The notes under the pieces were generated by a model. It did no database searches. It was not told the origin of the DNA and worked only from the letters and a program-made list of their open reading frames with translations. DNA of 35,111 bases from Alphaproteobacteria bacterium (lineage in GTDB: Bacteria > Pseudomonadota > Alphaproteobacteria > SMXP01), in assembly GCA_021774995.1 (NCBI GenBank), contig JAJFIM010000109.1, positions 1 to 35,111 of the forward strand, written 5' to 3'. Position numbers and translations under genes: made by a program. The number at the start of each line of letters is the position of its first letter. The first letter of the stretch is position 1. Below, in pieces: positions 7,700-14,775 of the stretch.

Positions 7700-8647
7700 T
7701 TTTTTGATATGATCTCGAATAATGCTCAATACATCTCCAAAAGCGGGCTGACCACGATAATAAAGGCCCCGGCGTTTTTCGTATTCCTGCTTATATAGCG
7801 CATGTGTATTTCTATCTCTGAGCAAAAATGCCTCATTCTCATATAAAGGAACTTTAAGGTCAGCCTTTGGAAACCGCTTTTCTTTATGACTTTCATAGGC
7901 TGGCGTGCCGATGAACTCTAAAACGGACTTATTTTGAAGCAAACAATAGACATCATAATAATGCCGCATAAAGTTTTCGGGAAATCCGCCTTGTTCCTGC
8001 TGCTTTCGATATTTTGTAGCAATCGTTTGCAGTTTTTCAACCAATGTGTAGCCGGGATCATAGCATAAAATGTCACGAGCCCTATTATCCAATACAGCCA
8101 CATTTCGCTCAATCGCAAAATCTAATGCCCAGGATGAAATATCGACCGCATGGTTAGGAGCCACATCGTCAAACCCGGCTTCAAGCAATACGCCGTCTTT
8201 TGCAGTGCCATCTGAGGCGAAGTGCGCTTGATAAAAAAGCCTGATACCGCCGCTAAAATATTTTGGGATGCCATCGAATAGCGTATCACGGTCTGCTCTT
8301 AGAACACCTGGGATTGTAATTGTTTGCGCAAGATAATCATAAAAATCCTTACGGCTTTGGCGGTGCTGTTCCTTATCCTGATTTTTTAGAGTTTTGACAT
8401 CCATATCTTTTGGCGGACTGATATGAATATCAATATCCTCAGAAAAGCGGTCTATAATACCAAACCCTTTTGAAAGCGATGTCCCACCCTTTAACTGAAA
8501 ATCGTATCCCGCCTGTTTCAGACCAAAAAGGCAGTGCATGATCCAATAGTCTTTCTCCGCCAGATACGGATCTATGCCTTGCTCTGCCGCAACTGTGCGT
8601 ATCAGATCTGTAAATTCTGGATGATCGTGTAAAAAAGGATCAGGCAT
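7694..8647 (-). CDS. AbiEii/AbiGii-family nucleotidyltransferase toxin
   Basis: A 317-residue protein from ATG 8647, overlapping its partner's stop by 8 bp; the longer 8698 start would overlap by 59 bp. The nucleotidyltransferase active site is visible: GGTSLSK at about residues 54-60 and the metal-binding Asp pair in EDIDIHI at 70-76. C-terminal helices follow (YTLVEKLQTIATKYR, HYYDVYCLL). AbiEii toxins modify tRNA or bind GTP to stop growth during phage infection; which applies here is unknown. The partner gene upstream is AbiEi-like. It appears intact and lies inside the integrated segment. Confidence 0.85.
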   Translation of the reverse strand: MPDPFLHDHPEFTDLIRTVAAEQGIDPYLAEKDYWIMHCLFGLKQAGYDFQLKGGTSLSKGFGIIDRFSEDIDIHISPPKDMDVKTLKNQDKEQHRQSRKDFYDYLAQTITIPGVLRADRDTLFDGIPKYFSGGIRLFYQAHFASDGTAKDGVLLEAGFDDVAPNHAVDISSWALDFAIERNVAVLDNRARDILCYDPGYTLVEKLQTIATKYRKQQEQGGFPENFMRHYYDVYCLLQNKSVLEFIGTPAYESHKEKRFPKADLKVPLYENEAFLLRDRNTHALYKQEYEKRRGLYYRGQPAFGDVLSIIRDHIKKL

Positions 8648-9221
8648 CGGCAAGTACACTTTCAAAGAATTTCTTGCTTCTGACCCCGGCGTAATCACGC
8701 ACAGCTTTCATCAGTTTTTGCTGATCCATTGAGCGTGCTTTTTTAGCAACGTTATCTTTCAACTTTTCTTTATCCTCCGCTAAAAAATCAAGATTATTCA
8801 TCAGATCAACCAGTAAGAATTCAGGGCTGGCGGTTTTTGGAAAGCGAGGCCGCTTTACAAAGAAAAAAGGGCGTCCGGCCAGCGTAAAATGTCCATCACG
8901 TTTATGATTATACACAAGCCTTTCATTATATAGCTGAGTCGTACCAACGCCCAAAGAATTATAAGCATTTAGTGACGCCAGATAAAAGTTGTCCTCTTTT
9001 AAGAAGGTGCTCACCAGCTTTTCATCGTCTGGCGGAACAGCCCCAAAGGAAGCCTTTTTAGGGTAGTAATAAACGCCATTCCTGAGCTTCTGGAGAGTGT
9101 TATCAGCCATAAGCAGCTGCAGGTGCCTGTCAACGGCGCTGCTAAAGCGTGCCAGATCAGCCCGCCGGTAGACCTGGCCGGGGCGAAGATGCTTTCTTAA
9201 TTGTACTACTGCATTGCTCAT
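8640..9221 (-). CDS. AbiEi-like antitoxin (winged-helix, type IV TA)
   Basis: A 193-residue protein with an N-terminal winged-helix-like part (about 1-60: VYRRADLARFSSAVDRHLQL, then LRNGVYYYPK). A C-terminal part follows, as in AbiEi/DUF6088-type antitoxins. It precedes and overlaps the AbiEii toxin by 8 bp, the usual operon order. Such antitoxins repress their own promoter, which must lie in 9222-9300, divergent from the metallophosphoesterase. It appears complete. Confidence 0.75.
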   Translation of the reverse strand: MSNAVVQLRKHLRPGQVYRRADLARFSSAVDRHLQLLMADNTLQKLRNGVYYYPKKASFGAVPPDDEKLVSTFLKEDNFYLASLNAYNSLGVGTTQLYNERLVYNHKRDGHFTLAGRPFFFVKRPRFPKTASPEFLLVDLMNNLDFLAEDKEKLKDNVAKKARSMDQQKLMKAVRDYAGVRSKKFFESVLADA

Positions 9222-9306
9222 AACTTCATTATAAGGAAAAATAGTTAAAAAATCAATTTTTTAGTCTAAAATTCATGCAAATATAGATTTGACTGTCCCT
9301 GCGAAT

Positions 9307-9332
9307 GAAGCGTTCATCATCCAAAACGCTTC
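9307..9332. promoter_or_regulatory. Inverted repeat upstream of the metallophosphoesterase
   Basis: GAAGCGTT (9307-9314) and AACGCTTC (9325-9332) form a perfect 8-bp inverted repeat with a 10-bp gap, 16 bp before the ATG at 9349. It could be a repressor site (possibly for the divergent AbiEi-like protein) or a leader hairpin. A TTGACT lies just upstream (about 9288), but no clear -10 follows. Confidence 0.45.
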
Positions 9333-9348
9333 TAACGAAAGGGATCTC

Positions 9349-10119
9349 ATGAAAATACTCACCTACAGCGATGTGCATCTGGAATTCGGGCACAACTGGC
9401 ATCCACCGACTGATATTGACGGCGATGTCATGTTACTGGCCGGAGATATTGTCAGCTTTAAACATTATAACCCGCTTAAATTCCTGCTGAAGTTCTGGAA
9501 CAAGCCGGTGATCTACATTTCCGGCAATCACGAATATTATGACACCAATATGGACGTGGCCGAAAGAGTGGCTCTGGAATGGATCAGCCGGAAATTGCCA
9601 AATGTTCATTATCTGAAAAACAGCGCCATTAAAATTGACGGTGTTCATTTTTATGGCGGCACGATGTGGACGGATTTTGATGGCGGTAATTATCAGGCTA
9701 TGCGTTATGCGCAGGAATACATGAATGATTACTGGGTTATCCGCACCGATAAAGCGCAAAAACTAACGCCGGAAGATACACTCAAATTCCATGAGAAATA
9801 TGTTGAGAACCTGATTAAATGGTTTGAGGCTGATCTATCAGGGCCAAGGATTGTGTTATCACATCATGCGCCGATACCGGGGCCGACAGGATTAAACCGT
9901 CATGGGAACAGAGAGATTGAGCCCGCATACACATCCCGTGATATGATCAAAATCATCGATAAATATCAACCCGATCTTTGGGTGTACGGCCACACGCACC
10001 AACCCAATGATCAGACCTTTGGCAAAACCAGGATTATTTCCAACCCGCGCGGTTATGCCTTCAGGCACGAGTTGTGCGAAGGTTTCGACCCTTACGGCAA
10101 GCCGGTGGAGGTAAAATGA
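9349..10119 (+). CDS. Calcineurin-like metallophosphoesterase
   Basis: A 256-residue protein from ATG 9349, chosen because GAAAGGGA precedes it and MKILTYSDVHLEFG is the usual family start. All metal motifs are present: SDVH, GDI, GNHEY, HHAP and GHTH. It is a soluble predicted phosphoesterase; the substrate is unknown (nucleic acid, cyclic nucleotide or phosphoprotein are all possible). The stop overlaps the next ATG (ATGA). A truncated sister copy sits at 7170-7699 on the other side of the AbiE pair. Confidence 0.85.
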   Translation: MKILTYSDVHLEFGHNWHPPTDIDGDVMLLAGDIVSFKHYNPLKFLLKFWNKPVIYISGNHEYYDTNMDVAERVALEWISRKLPNVHYLKNSAIKIDGVHFYGGTMWTDFDGGNYQAMRYAQEYMNDYWVIRTDKAQKLTPEDTLKFHEKYVENLIKWFEADLSGPRIVLSHHAPIPGPTGLNRHGNREIEPAYTSRDMIKIIDKYQPDLWVYGHTHQPNDQTFGKTRIISNPRGYAFRHELCEGFDPYGKPVEVK

Positions 10120-10322
10120 GCGAGAACGACAATCAGAAAACAAAACATATCCGGTTCAAAACCTATTGGATTATCCAGCGCGCCGTTGAAGAAGGCATAG
10201 CTTACGGCTTAAATCGGGCGCACAAACATACGGATAATCCCGATAATAATCATATCGCCCTGGAAATTGAACAGGCAGTAATGTCTGCGCTGGATGAGAT
10301 CATCGATTTTGAGAGAAGCTGA
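10116..10322 (+). CDS. Small hypothetical protein coupled to the metallophosphoesterase
   Basis: A 68-residue protein starting at ATG 10116, which overlaps the upstream stop; the track start at 10074 lies in the upstream gene. It reads as a charged, helical protein (YWIIQRAVEEGIAYGLNRAH) with no membrane segment. I do not recognise it, though such small proteins are common in prophages. Coupling suggests it works with the phosphoesterase. Confidence 0.65.
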   Translation: MSENDNQKTKHIRFKTYWIIQRAVEEGIAYGLNRAHKHTDNPDNNHIALEIEQAVMSALDEIIDFERS

Positions 10323-10336
10323 GGCTATTTCTACAG

Positions 10337-10714
10337 TTAAGATGTGGTGCCGTTCAGTTTATCTTCCAGCGCATTCAGGAGATCTTTGTGTTTGTCGGGA
10401 TTCTGCCGGATCAGTTTTTGAATATTTTGCAGTTTCCACCGGATGGCAGGCATGTCTTTCAAGCCAGGGACCGGGAACAAATCCCAGTCCGGTTCCCCCT
10501 TTTTGAAACTGATCAAAAAACGCTTATCGTCATCATTAAGCGCTGAATGGATCTTGGCAATCAGCTCTTCCCGCGTGGCTTCGAATTGTTCATAAGTAAA
10601 GGGATCTGCTGTCATACCCGCGAATTTATGCTGGAATGCAGATCTCTGATCCAGAAAATTTGGATAGATCAATTCATTAATCGGCCTTCCGCCACCTAGA
10701 GCCGCCCGCTCCAT
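10337..10714 (-). pseudogene. AbiEii-type nucleotidyltransferase, C-terminal fragment
   Basis: The frame encodes the C-terminal third of an AbiEii-type protein: GGGRPINELIYPNFLDQRS, FAGMTADPFTYEQFEATREE and FKKGEPDWDLFPVPGL. The Met at 10712-10714 is formed at the segment border. In the closed circle the same codon follows TGF of the middle fragment (6961-7165) without a frame change. The catalytic N-terminal part is absent here. Confidence 0.8.
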
Positions 10715-10889
10715 AAGTGAAGATAATCATAGTTTTGATATTATTCATTCACCAATTAAAAATAATCAAGCACACTGTGATATAGAACTTACTTTTCCAG
10801 ACACAAAGCCACAAAAAGCGCAAAGAAATTTGATAATTCAAAAACTTGCCGAAGGGTTCTCAGAAATTTTAACGCCTGTACAGGCTTGA
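10713..10889 (+). pseudogene. Unknown gene, C-terminal part (continuation of 6662)
   Basis: The plus-strand frame from ATA 10713 reads ISEDNHSFDIIHSPIKN, then HCDIELTFPD, and ends at TGA 10887-10889. It has no start of its own. Fused to codon 99 of the gene at 6662 it completes a 157-residue protein, which identifies the intervening segment as an insertion. No function is recognised. Confidence 0.75.
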
Positions 10890-10973
10890 TTATCCTCAAT
10901 AATATAACTGGATGTTTTCCTTTTTTCACGCCTTCATGCTGATGATGCAATCATCACAAAAGCAAGGTTTGAT

Positions 10974-11240
10974 ATGACCAGTCCCAATCTCTCCGCCGAT
11001 ATTGCCGAAATGCTGCTGGCCAAGGGCTATACCGAGGCGCCCAGCGATAATAAACAGTGGCGCATTTTCTTTCAGCCTGCGAGCATGGACACGCGCTGGT
11101 TCGTGCATGAGGGCGGGAAAGTCCGGCGTGGCAAAAGCGTTCATAATTCCACCGCGATCACGCAGGAAGCCCGCCGCATGCTGGGGCGCTACTGGCTGGA
11201 AAAACGCGGCGGCAACCTCTGCAACAGATGGCCGGGATGA
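10974..11240 (+). CDS. Small hypothetical protein, probably 3'-truncated
   Basis: ATG 10974 follows CAAGG. The product (MTSPNLSADIAEMLLAKGYTE, then WRIFFQPASMDTRWFVHEGG and TAITQEARRMLGRYWLE) is soluble and unrecognised. The last about 10 codons (NLCNRWPG) run antisense into the truncated AbiEii gene. The native 3' end was therefore probably lost at a junction near 11220. Homologues would be needed to confirm the true length. Confidence 0.45.
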   Translation: MTSPNLSADIAEMLLAKGYTEAPSDNKQWRIFFQPASMDTRWFVHEGGKVRRGKSVHNSTAITQEARRMLGRYWLEKRGGNLCNRWPG

Positions 11241-11543
11241 ACTGCATAATAACTTTGCTTCTGTGCCGTCAGTTTGTTCAAGGATTTGCGTATTGACTTC
11301 GGGCGCTGCTTTTCCCAGACGCTCCTTAATCCGGCGCAAGCCTGCAGCGATATTTTCCAGTCCCGTTTTTCTATCATCCAAAGGCAGATATGTAAGGTCT
11401 ATATCAACCGACAGGCGCGGCATATCTCGAATAAAAAGGTTAATCGCTGTGCCGCCCTTTAGCGCGAAAACTTCTTCCTCCGCCACATGCGGCAAAATTC
11501 GGAGAAGCAGGTCAACCTGTGCACGGTAGCGGGGATCAATCAT
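11222..11543 (-). pseudogene. AbiEii-type nucleotidyltransferase, N-terminal fragment
   Basis: Starting at ATG 11543, about 107 residues match the N-terminus of AbiEii-type toxins: EEVFALKGGTAINLF (the GGT box) and RLSVDIDLTYL (the DxD metal site). The frame then breaks into sequence antisense to the gene at 10974. The middle and C-terminal parts are missing here but appear, without overlap, at 6959-7165 and 10337-10714. It overlaps its AbiEi partner by 4 bp. Confidence 0.8.
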
Positions 11544-12307
11544 ACGTTTGCCAGCTCCTCTGGTATGCTGATTTTGAATTTTGAGACATAAACACCGCCT
11601 TTAACGATAGCGCGGTCGCCAGTTCCCAGATCAAATCGGTCTGTATCAAGGAATGTCCGCCATTGATGCCCTGCTTTATCCGCCATATACAGGAACAAGC
11701 GCTTCACCTTCACTGACTTGCATGATTCCAGCAATTCCTGCAACAGCTTCGGACGTAAATTGGCAAGTCCTTCCATCAGTTGATAGCATTCCACCAGATC
11801 CATTCGTTCTGGCGCAAGATACAGGCATTCCAGTATTGCCCGTTCGGATGATGAAATACGGATAGTAAAATTTTGTTCCTGATGTTCGCTCAGCCCTATG
11901 TCTTCTGGCAAAAAGGAGGTTCGGATATATTCTAAGGGCGCACCCCATTCGTAATCAGAAAACCATTTCGGCAATGTTCGGCCAGTGCCAGAAAACAAAA
12001 AGATCGTCTCACCACCAAGCCGCACATAGCGGGCCGTACCTTGCCGCGACAGAGCCGTCAGCGCTCCTGCGTGAACCGGAAAGGCCAATTGCTCCTGCAG
12101 CGCACACAGCGCGCCTGGCCAGGCCACAGAATCATGCGGCCTTTTATAAGCGCCTGCACCCAACGAAGACAACCAGCCGCTCTTCCGGTATCTTTTCTGC
12201 AGATCGCGCGATATGCCATGCTGCTCCAGCCATCCGGCAAGAAAAGGAACACCGGATTTATGAGCCTCCAGCATATACTTTAATTTATCTTCTTTTTTGG
12301 TACTCAT
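11540..12307 (-). CDS. AbiEi-family antitoxin
   Basis: A 255-residue protein: an N-terminal helical/winged-helix region (about 1-60: LAGWLEQHGISRDLQKRYRK, then LGAGAYKRP) followed by the larger C-terminal domain (LSSSERAILECLYLAPERM-like stretch at about 155-175). It matches the AbiEi antitoxins of type IV systems, which repress their operon and counter AbiEii. Its AbiEii partner overlaps by 4 bp but is truncated, so this is now an orphan. An inverted repeat over the start codon may be its operator. Confidence 0.8.
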   Translation of the reverse strand: MSTKKEDKLKYMLEAHKSGVPFLAGWLEQHGISRDLQKRYRKSGWLSSLGAGAYKRPHDSVAWPGALCALQEQLAFPVHAGALTALSRQGTARYVRLGGETIFLFSGTGRTLPKWFSDYEWGAPLEYIRTSFLPEDIGLSEHQEQNFTIRISSSERAILECLYLAPERMDLVECYQLMEGLANLRPKLLQELLESCKSVKVKRLFLYMADKAGHQWRTFLDTDRFDLGTGDRAIVKGGVYVSKFKISIPEELANV

Positions 12308-12313
12308 AGTACC
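12299..12313. promoter_or_regulatory. Palindrome over the AbiEi start codon
   Basis: GGTACT-CAT-AGTACC is a perfect 6-bp inverted repeat centred on the start codon (CAT on plus is ATG on minus). On the minus strand TGTATTAT, an extended -10-like element, lies 7-8 bases before ATG, so the transcript might begin very near the start codon. An autorepressor site for AbiEi is plausible but unproven. Confidence 0.4.
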
Positions 12314-12914
12314 TATAATACAGTTTTTTTAATGAAAAGCCAGTTAAATAATCTGCTTCCAAAAACCTGAAGGTCGCATATTTCCGGCACCTAACGCATT
12401 GATTTTGCATGCGTGAATTATTCATAAAGTACAATAGGGTATTATTCCTAAGTCAATTTTCGCTTGTTTTCGAAGGGGTTGTCAGGAATTTGCTTCCGGA
12501 TTGCTTCCAAATCCGATGTAGGGTATCGATCTGCATCGCATCGAAATGACGGTTAAGTCATTGAAATATAAAGGAAAAAATTGGTTGCGGGAGTAGGATT
12601 TGAACCTACGACCTTCAGGTTATGAGCTTAAAAGGCCATATGCTAACCTATTGATTTTAAATGTAAAAATTGCCATTGACATATTAATGTGCGAACGCGT
12701 GTGCGACTGATTCGGCCTATTTTACAAGCCATTCCAAGCACTTGCTTGCTGAGCAACGATTTTCGAGTTTTTACTCAGAATTACGCTCTTCAGGTTTTTG
12801 ACTCGAAGGTCGCAGAGACGCCTAAAAACCTATGCGAATTCGAGTATATTTATACCACTTTATAAGAAAACCAATACTTTACAACAATGCAGTTTGTACG
12901 AATTTTTGTGCGAG
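12314..12914. other. Intergenic region without a supported gene
   Basis: About 600 bp with no convincing coding frame. It contains the second tRNA-fMet 3'-end copy (12578-12627). An 8-bp inverted repeat AGGTTTTT / AAAAACCT is found near 12795-12833. The first part (12480-12577) directly abuts the tRNA copy and may be element-end sequence left by integration. Confidence 0.5.
12578..12627 (-). repeat. 50-bp tRNA-fMet 3'-end duplication (attachment site)
   Basis: Bases 12578-12627 are identical to 14602-14651. The block includes the encoded CCA, T arm and variable loop up to the anticodon loop of tRNA-fMet, plus four flanking bases. The match ends inside the anticodon stem. This is the pattern left when an integrase recombines into a tRNA gene: one intact gene at one end and a 3' fragment at the other. 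Confidence 0.9.
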
Positions 12915-12939
12915 AAATAAAACATTCCCGTTCGGGAAT
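12915..12939 (-). terminator. Likely terminator of the XRE gene
   Basis: On the minus strand ATTCCCG-AA-CGGGAAT is followed by GTTTTATTT, a short hairpin with a T-rich tail about 30 bp after the stop of the XRE gene at 12971. The two-base loop is tight, so the outer part of the stem would open somewhat. Confidence 0.5.
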
Positions 12940-12970
12940 ATTTCCCTCTAAATGCTATTCAAACGTGACT

Positions 12971-13228
12971 TCACGGCTCGCATAATAGTGCATCCGCTAA
13001 CATTGTTTGTTTTGTTCTTTCATTTATTCGGAGTTCTAAATCTAAGGCAGACAGAACAGCCAAAATCGTTTCCAGCTTTGCCGCCGGATTTCCATTTTCG
13101 ATGAGAGATATGGTTTCTTGGCGCAGCCCCGCCTTTTCACCCAATTCGGATTGGCTCATGCCGCGCTTTTTACGGGCGCGGCGAATAGTGTTTCCAAGTT
13201 GTTCAGGGCTACGTGCTAATTCAGACAT
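12971..13228 (-). CDS. XRE-family regulator (HipB/y4mF type), orphan antitoxin
   Basis: Start chosen at ATG 13228 because AAGGAG lies six bases upstream; the track start at 13291 would include operator sequence. The 85-residue product is almost entirely an XRE helix-turn-helix domain: LGNTIRRARKKRGMSQSELG, then GLRQETISLIENG. This is typical of short HipB-like antitoxins that normally precede a hipA gene. No hipA follows; downstream is a tRNA repeat, so the partner was probably lost. Two matching palindromes upstream suggest autoregulation. Confidence 0.75.
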   Translation of the reverse strand: MSELARSPEQLGNTIRRARKKRGMSQSELGEKAGLRQETISLIENGNPAAKLETILAVLSALDLELRINERTKQTMLADALLCEP

Positions 13229-13249
13229 AATCGACTCCTTCGACATCAT

Positions 13250-13321
13250 TATGCGCCAAATCGCATAAAACGTCAATATCGGAATTAACACATAAAATGG
13301 AATTATGCGCCAAATCGCATA
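13250..13321. promoter_or_regulatory. Paired operator palindromes of the XRE regulator
   Basis: TATGCG-CCAAAT-CGCATA occurs twice, identically, at 13250-13267 and 13304-13321 (54 bp apart). Each is a perfect 6-bp inverted repeat with the same 6-bp centre. A relaxed third half-site (GACGCATAA) is near 13339. Lying just upstream of the XRE gene start, they are strong candidates for its binding sites. Confidence 0.7.
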
Positions 13322-13375
13322 AAATTAAATTATCGGATTTGACGCATAAGAAATATTGGCGGCTAAAATCAAAAA

Positions 13376-13767
13376 CTAAAGTTTAAGCGTACTCATTAGC
13401 GTTTCAATTTTCTGCAAAAGCTCATCAAAAGTCACTATTTCAACATTTTTCTGATTGTTTCTGAGCAGTTCAAAACATTCCTTTTGTTCATCTGACAAGC
13501 TAGATTTACGCCCCGCAATCAATATTACTTTGGGATCAAGGCTTGGATATAGTGGAACTAAAACGGCCTGGCATACCCATCCACATGCCTTTACGTTTGG
13601 AAGCCGCCAATTTATCGCGGATGCGCTCCCCAATGACCTCACGCTCAAATTGGGCAAAGCTCAGCAGGATATTTAGCGTCAAGGCTGTTAAATTCTTGAT
13701 CTAGACCTTCCTCTGTAGATTTACGGGTGTAAATGGCGCAGCGGATATTGCTTTTTTCTTTGCTCAT
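13376..13767 (-). pseudogene. Serine recombinase remnant fused to a Shedu (DUF4263) C-terminus
   Basis: From ATG 13767 the frame reads [20 protein letters not shown], the N-terminus of a large serine recombinase. It breaks near 13675 into another recombinase piece in a different frame ([26 protein letters not shown]). Near 13560 it switches to [20 protein letters not shown], then VEIVTFDELLQKIE, which resembles the C-terminal part of DUF4263/Shedu nucleases. At least one internal deletion and one fusion are needed. The start overlaps the DUF2924 stop by 4 bp, the usual DUF2924-recombinase pairing. Confidence 0.75.
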
Positions 13768-14201
13768 GATATCCGCTCCTTACGAGAGGTCAGGCCAAAA
13801 AAGGCATTCCCGCTCCAGCGCGTGCCTGTAATCAATGTAGCAATCGCGCTCAGGCTTTTATAATGGTCACCCTGATATTCAAAGCCTTTGCTGAGCACTG
13901 TGACATAATGATCTGTGCCACCATGTTCCCGCATCAGGCGCGTACCAGCGACAGGGCGGAAGGCTTTGACGCGGCGTTTGATTTTTTTGCCTTTAATCAG
14001 GTCACGGAGCATATTATGGGTATCAGTCGATAGTCCGCCAAATTCCAGCTCTTGCATACGGTAGGCCAGCTTATTGACCAGTGTGGCTTTGTTAAATAAA
14101 GGGGCAGATTCATCAAAATAGCTCTCCCACAAATCTTTTAAATAGGGCATGGACTGATTAGCAAGCCCGGCTATTTCTTTTTCTAATTCACTGTTATACA
14201 T
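13764..14201 (-). CDS. DUF2924 protein, recombinase partner
   Basis: A 145-residue protein with the DUF2924 hallmarks LKDLWESYF and PVAGTRLMREHGG near residue 82. The C-terminal stretch YKSLSAIATLITGTRWSG-NAFFGL is also present. In alphaproteobacterial elements this family is regularly encoded just before a large serine recombinase, as here (4-bp overlap). Its role is unknown, perhaps a recombination directionality or DNA-binding factor. It is intact although the recombinase is broken. Confidence 0.85.
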   Translation of the reverse strand: MYNSELEKEIAGLANQSMPYLKDLWESYFDESAPLFNKATLVNKLAYRMQELEFGGLSTDTHNMLRDLIKGKKIKRRVKAFRPVAGTRLMREHGGTDHYVTVLSKGFEYQGDHYKSLSAIATLITGTRWSGNAFFGLTSRKERIS

Positions 14202-14556
14202 CGATTTTTCTCCGTATTCGTCTTACACACATGAATGCTTCACCGGGGCAGTAAGTCCAGCTAAAGCTCTCTCTTTCTTCTGGTATGTGAATGGCTTTAA
14301 AAACGACGACGAGAATTCAAACTTTTTCAAAGAAAACCGCATAGCAAACGATACAAACGGAATCTTCTGGTTGGGAATATGTGGGTTTTGTTCAAAATCA
14401 ATGCGTTACAACCTGAATACTTTTTGCGAAAGAGTCTTCAGCTTTTGAGAGAATGGGCACAATTTCGCCTTTGAACAGAGGAAATGGGGGAGAGATAGTA
14501 TTGAGCCTGTGAACAGCTCTACCTCGAAAACCCCGCAAAGACTGGGCTTTCGGGCA
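14202..14556. other. Intergenic region between DUF2924 gene and tRNA-fMet
   Basis: About 350 bp with no supported ORF, tRNA or repeat. It separates the mosaic island from the tRNA gene. The tRNA terminator starts at its right edge. Confidence 0.5.
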
Positions 14557-14591
14557 AAGAAAAACCGCCCAACATTGCTGTTAGAGCGGTT
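14557..14591 (-). terminator. Rho-independent terminator of tRNA-fMet
   Basis: On the minus strand AACCGC ... GCGGTT (14591-14563) forms a hairpin with an inner AACA/TGTT pairing, followed by TTTTTCTTT. It lies 15 bp after the encoded CCA of the tRNA gene, in the correct orientation. Confidence 0.8.
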
Positions 14592-14605
14592 CGTAATTAG
14601 TAAAT

Positions 14606-14682
<77 letters not shown>

Positions 14683-14775
14683 TCACCGAGAGATCTAGGG
14701 TTATAAACAACCCGCCTCTATTAATCAAGCAGCTTCTTTTTCCCGCTTCTTTTGCGATACCTCAGGCGCAGTGGT

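Larger units (their letters stand above)
6959..10712. mobile_element. Integrated circular segment (3,754 bp) carrying AbiE and metallophosphoesterase genes
   Basis: ATAA occurs at both borders (6959-6962 and 10713-10716). Deleting 6959-10712 restores the host gene in frame. Joining the segment's own ends, 10712 to 6959, also restores a continuous minus-strand AbiEii-type frame: ...DDIKTGF, then MERAALGGGRPINEL. Two independent reading frames are repaired by the same cut points. The simplest reading is that a circle was inserted, or a circularly permuted unit was recombined, at ATAA. No recombinase gene lies inside it. Confidence 0.8.

Noticed and set aside
10974-11529. Plus ORF 11002-11529 (175 aa)
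   Set aside because: It is antisense to the AbiEii N-terminus and has no recognisable features.
10926-11543. 205-aa minus ORF as an intact nucleotidyltransferase
   Set aside because: Only the first about 107 residues belong to the family. The rest is antisense to the ORF at 10974.
12578-12650. Second functional tRNA-fMet
   Set aside because: The match ends in the anticodon stem and no 5' half follows, so no cloverleaf forms.
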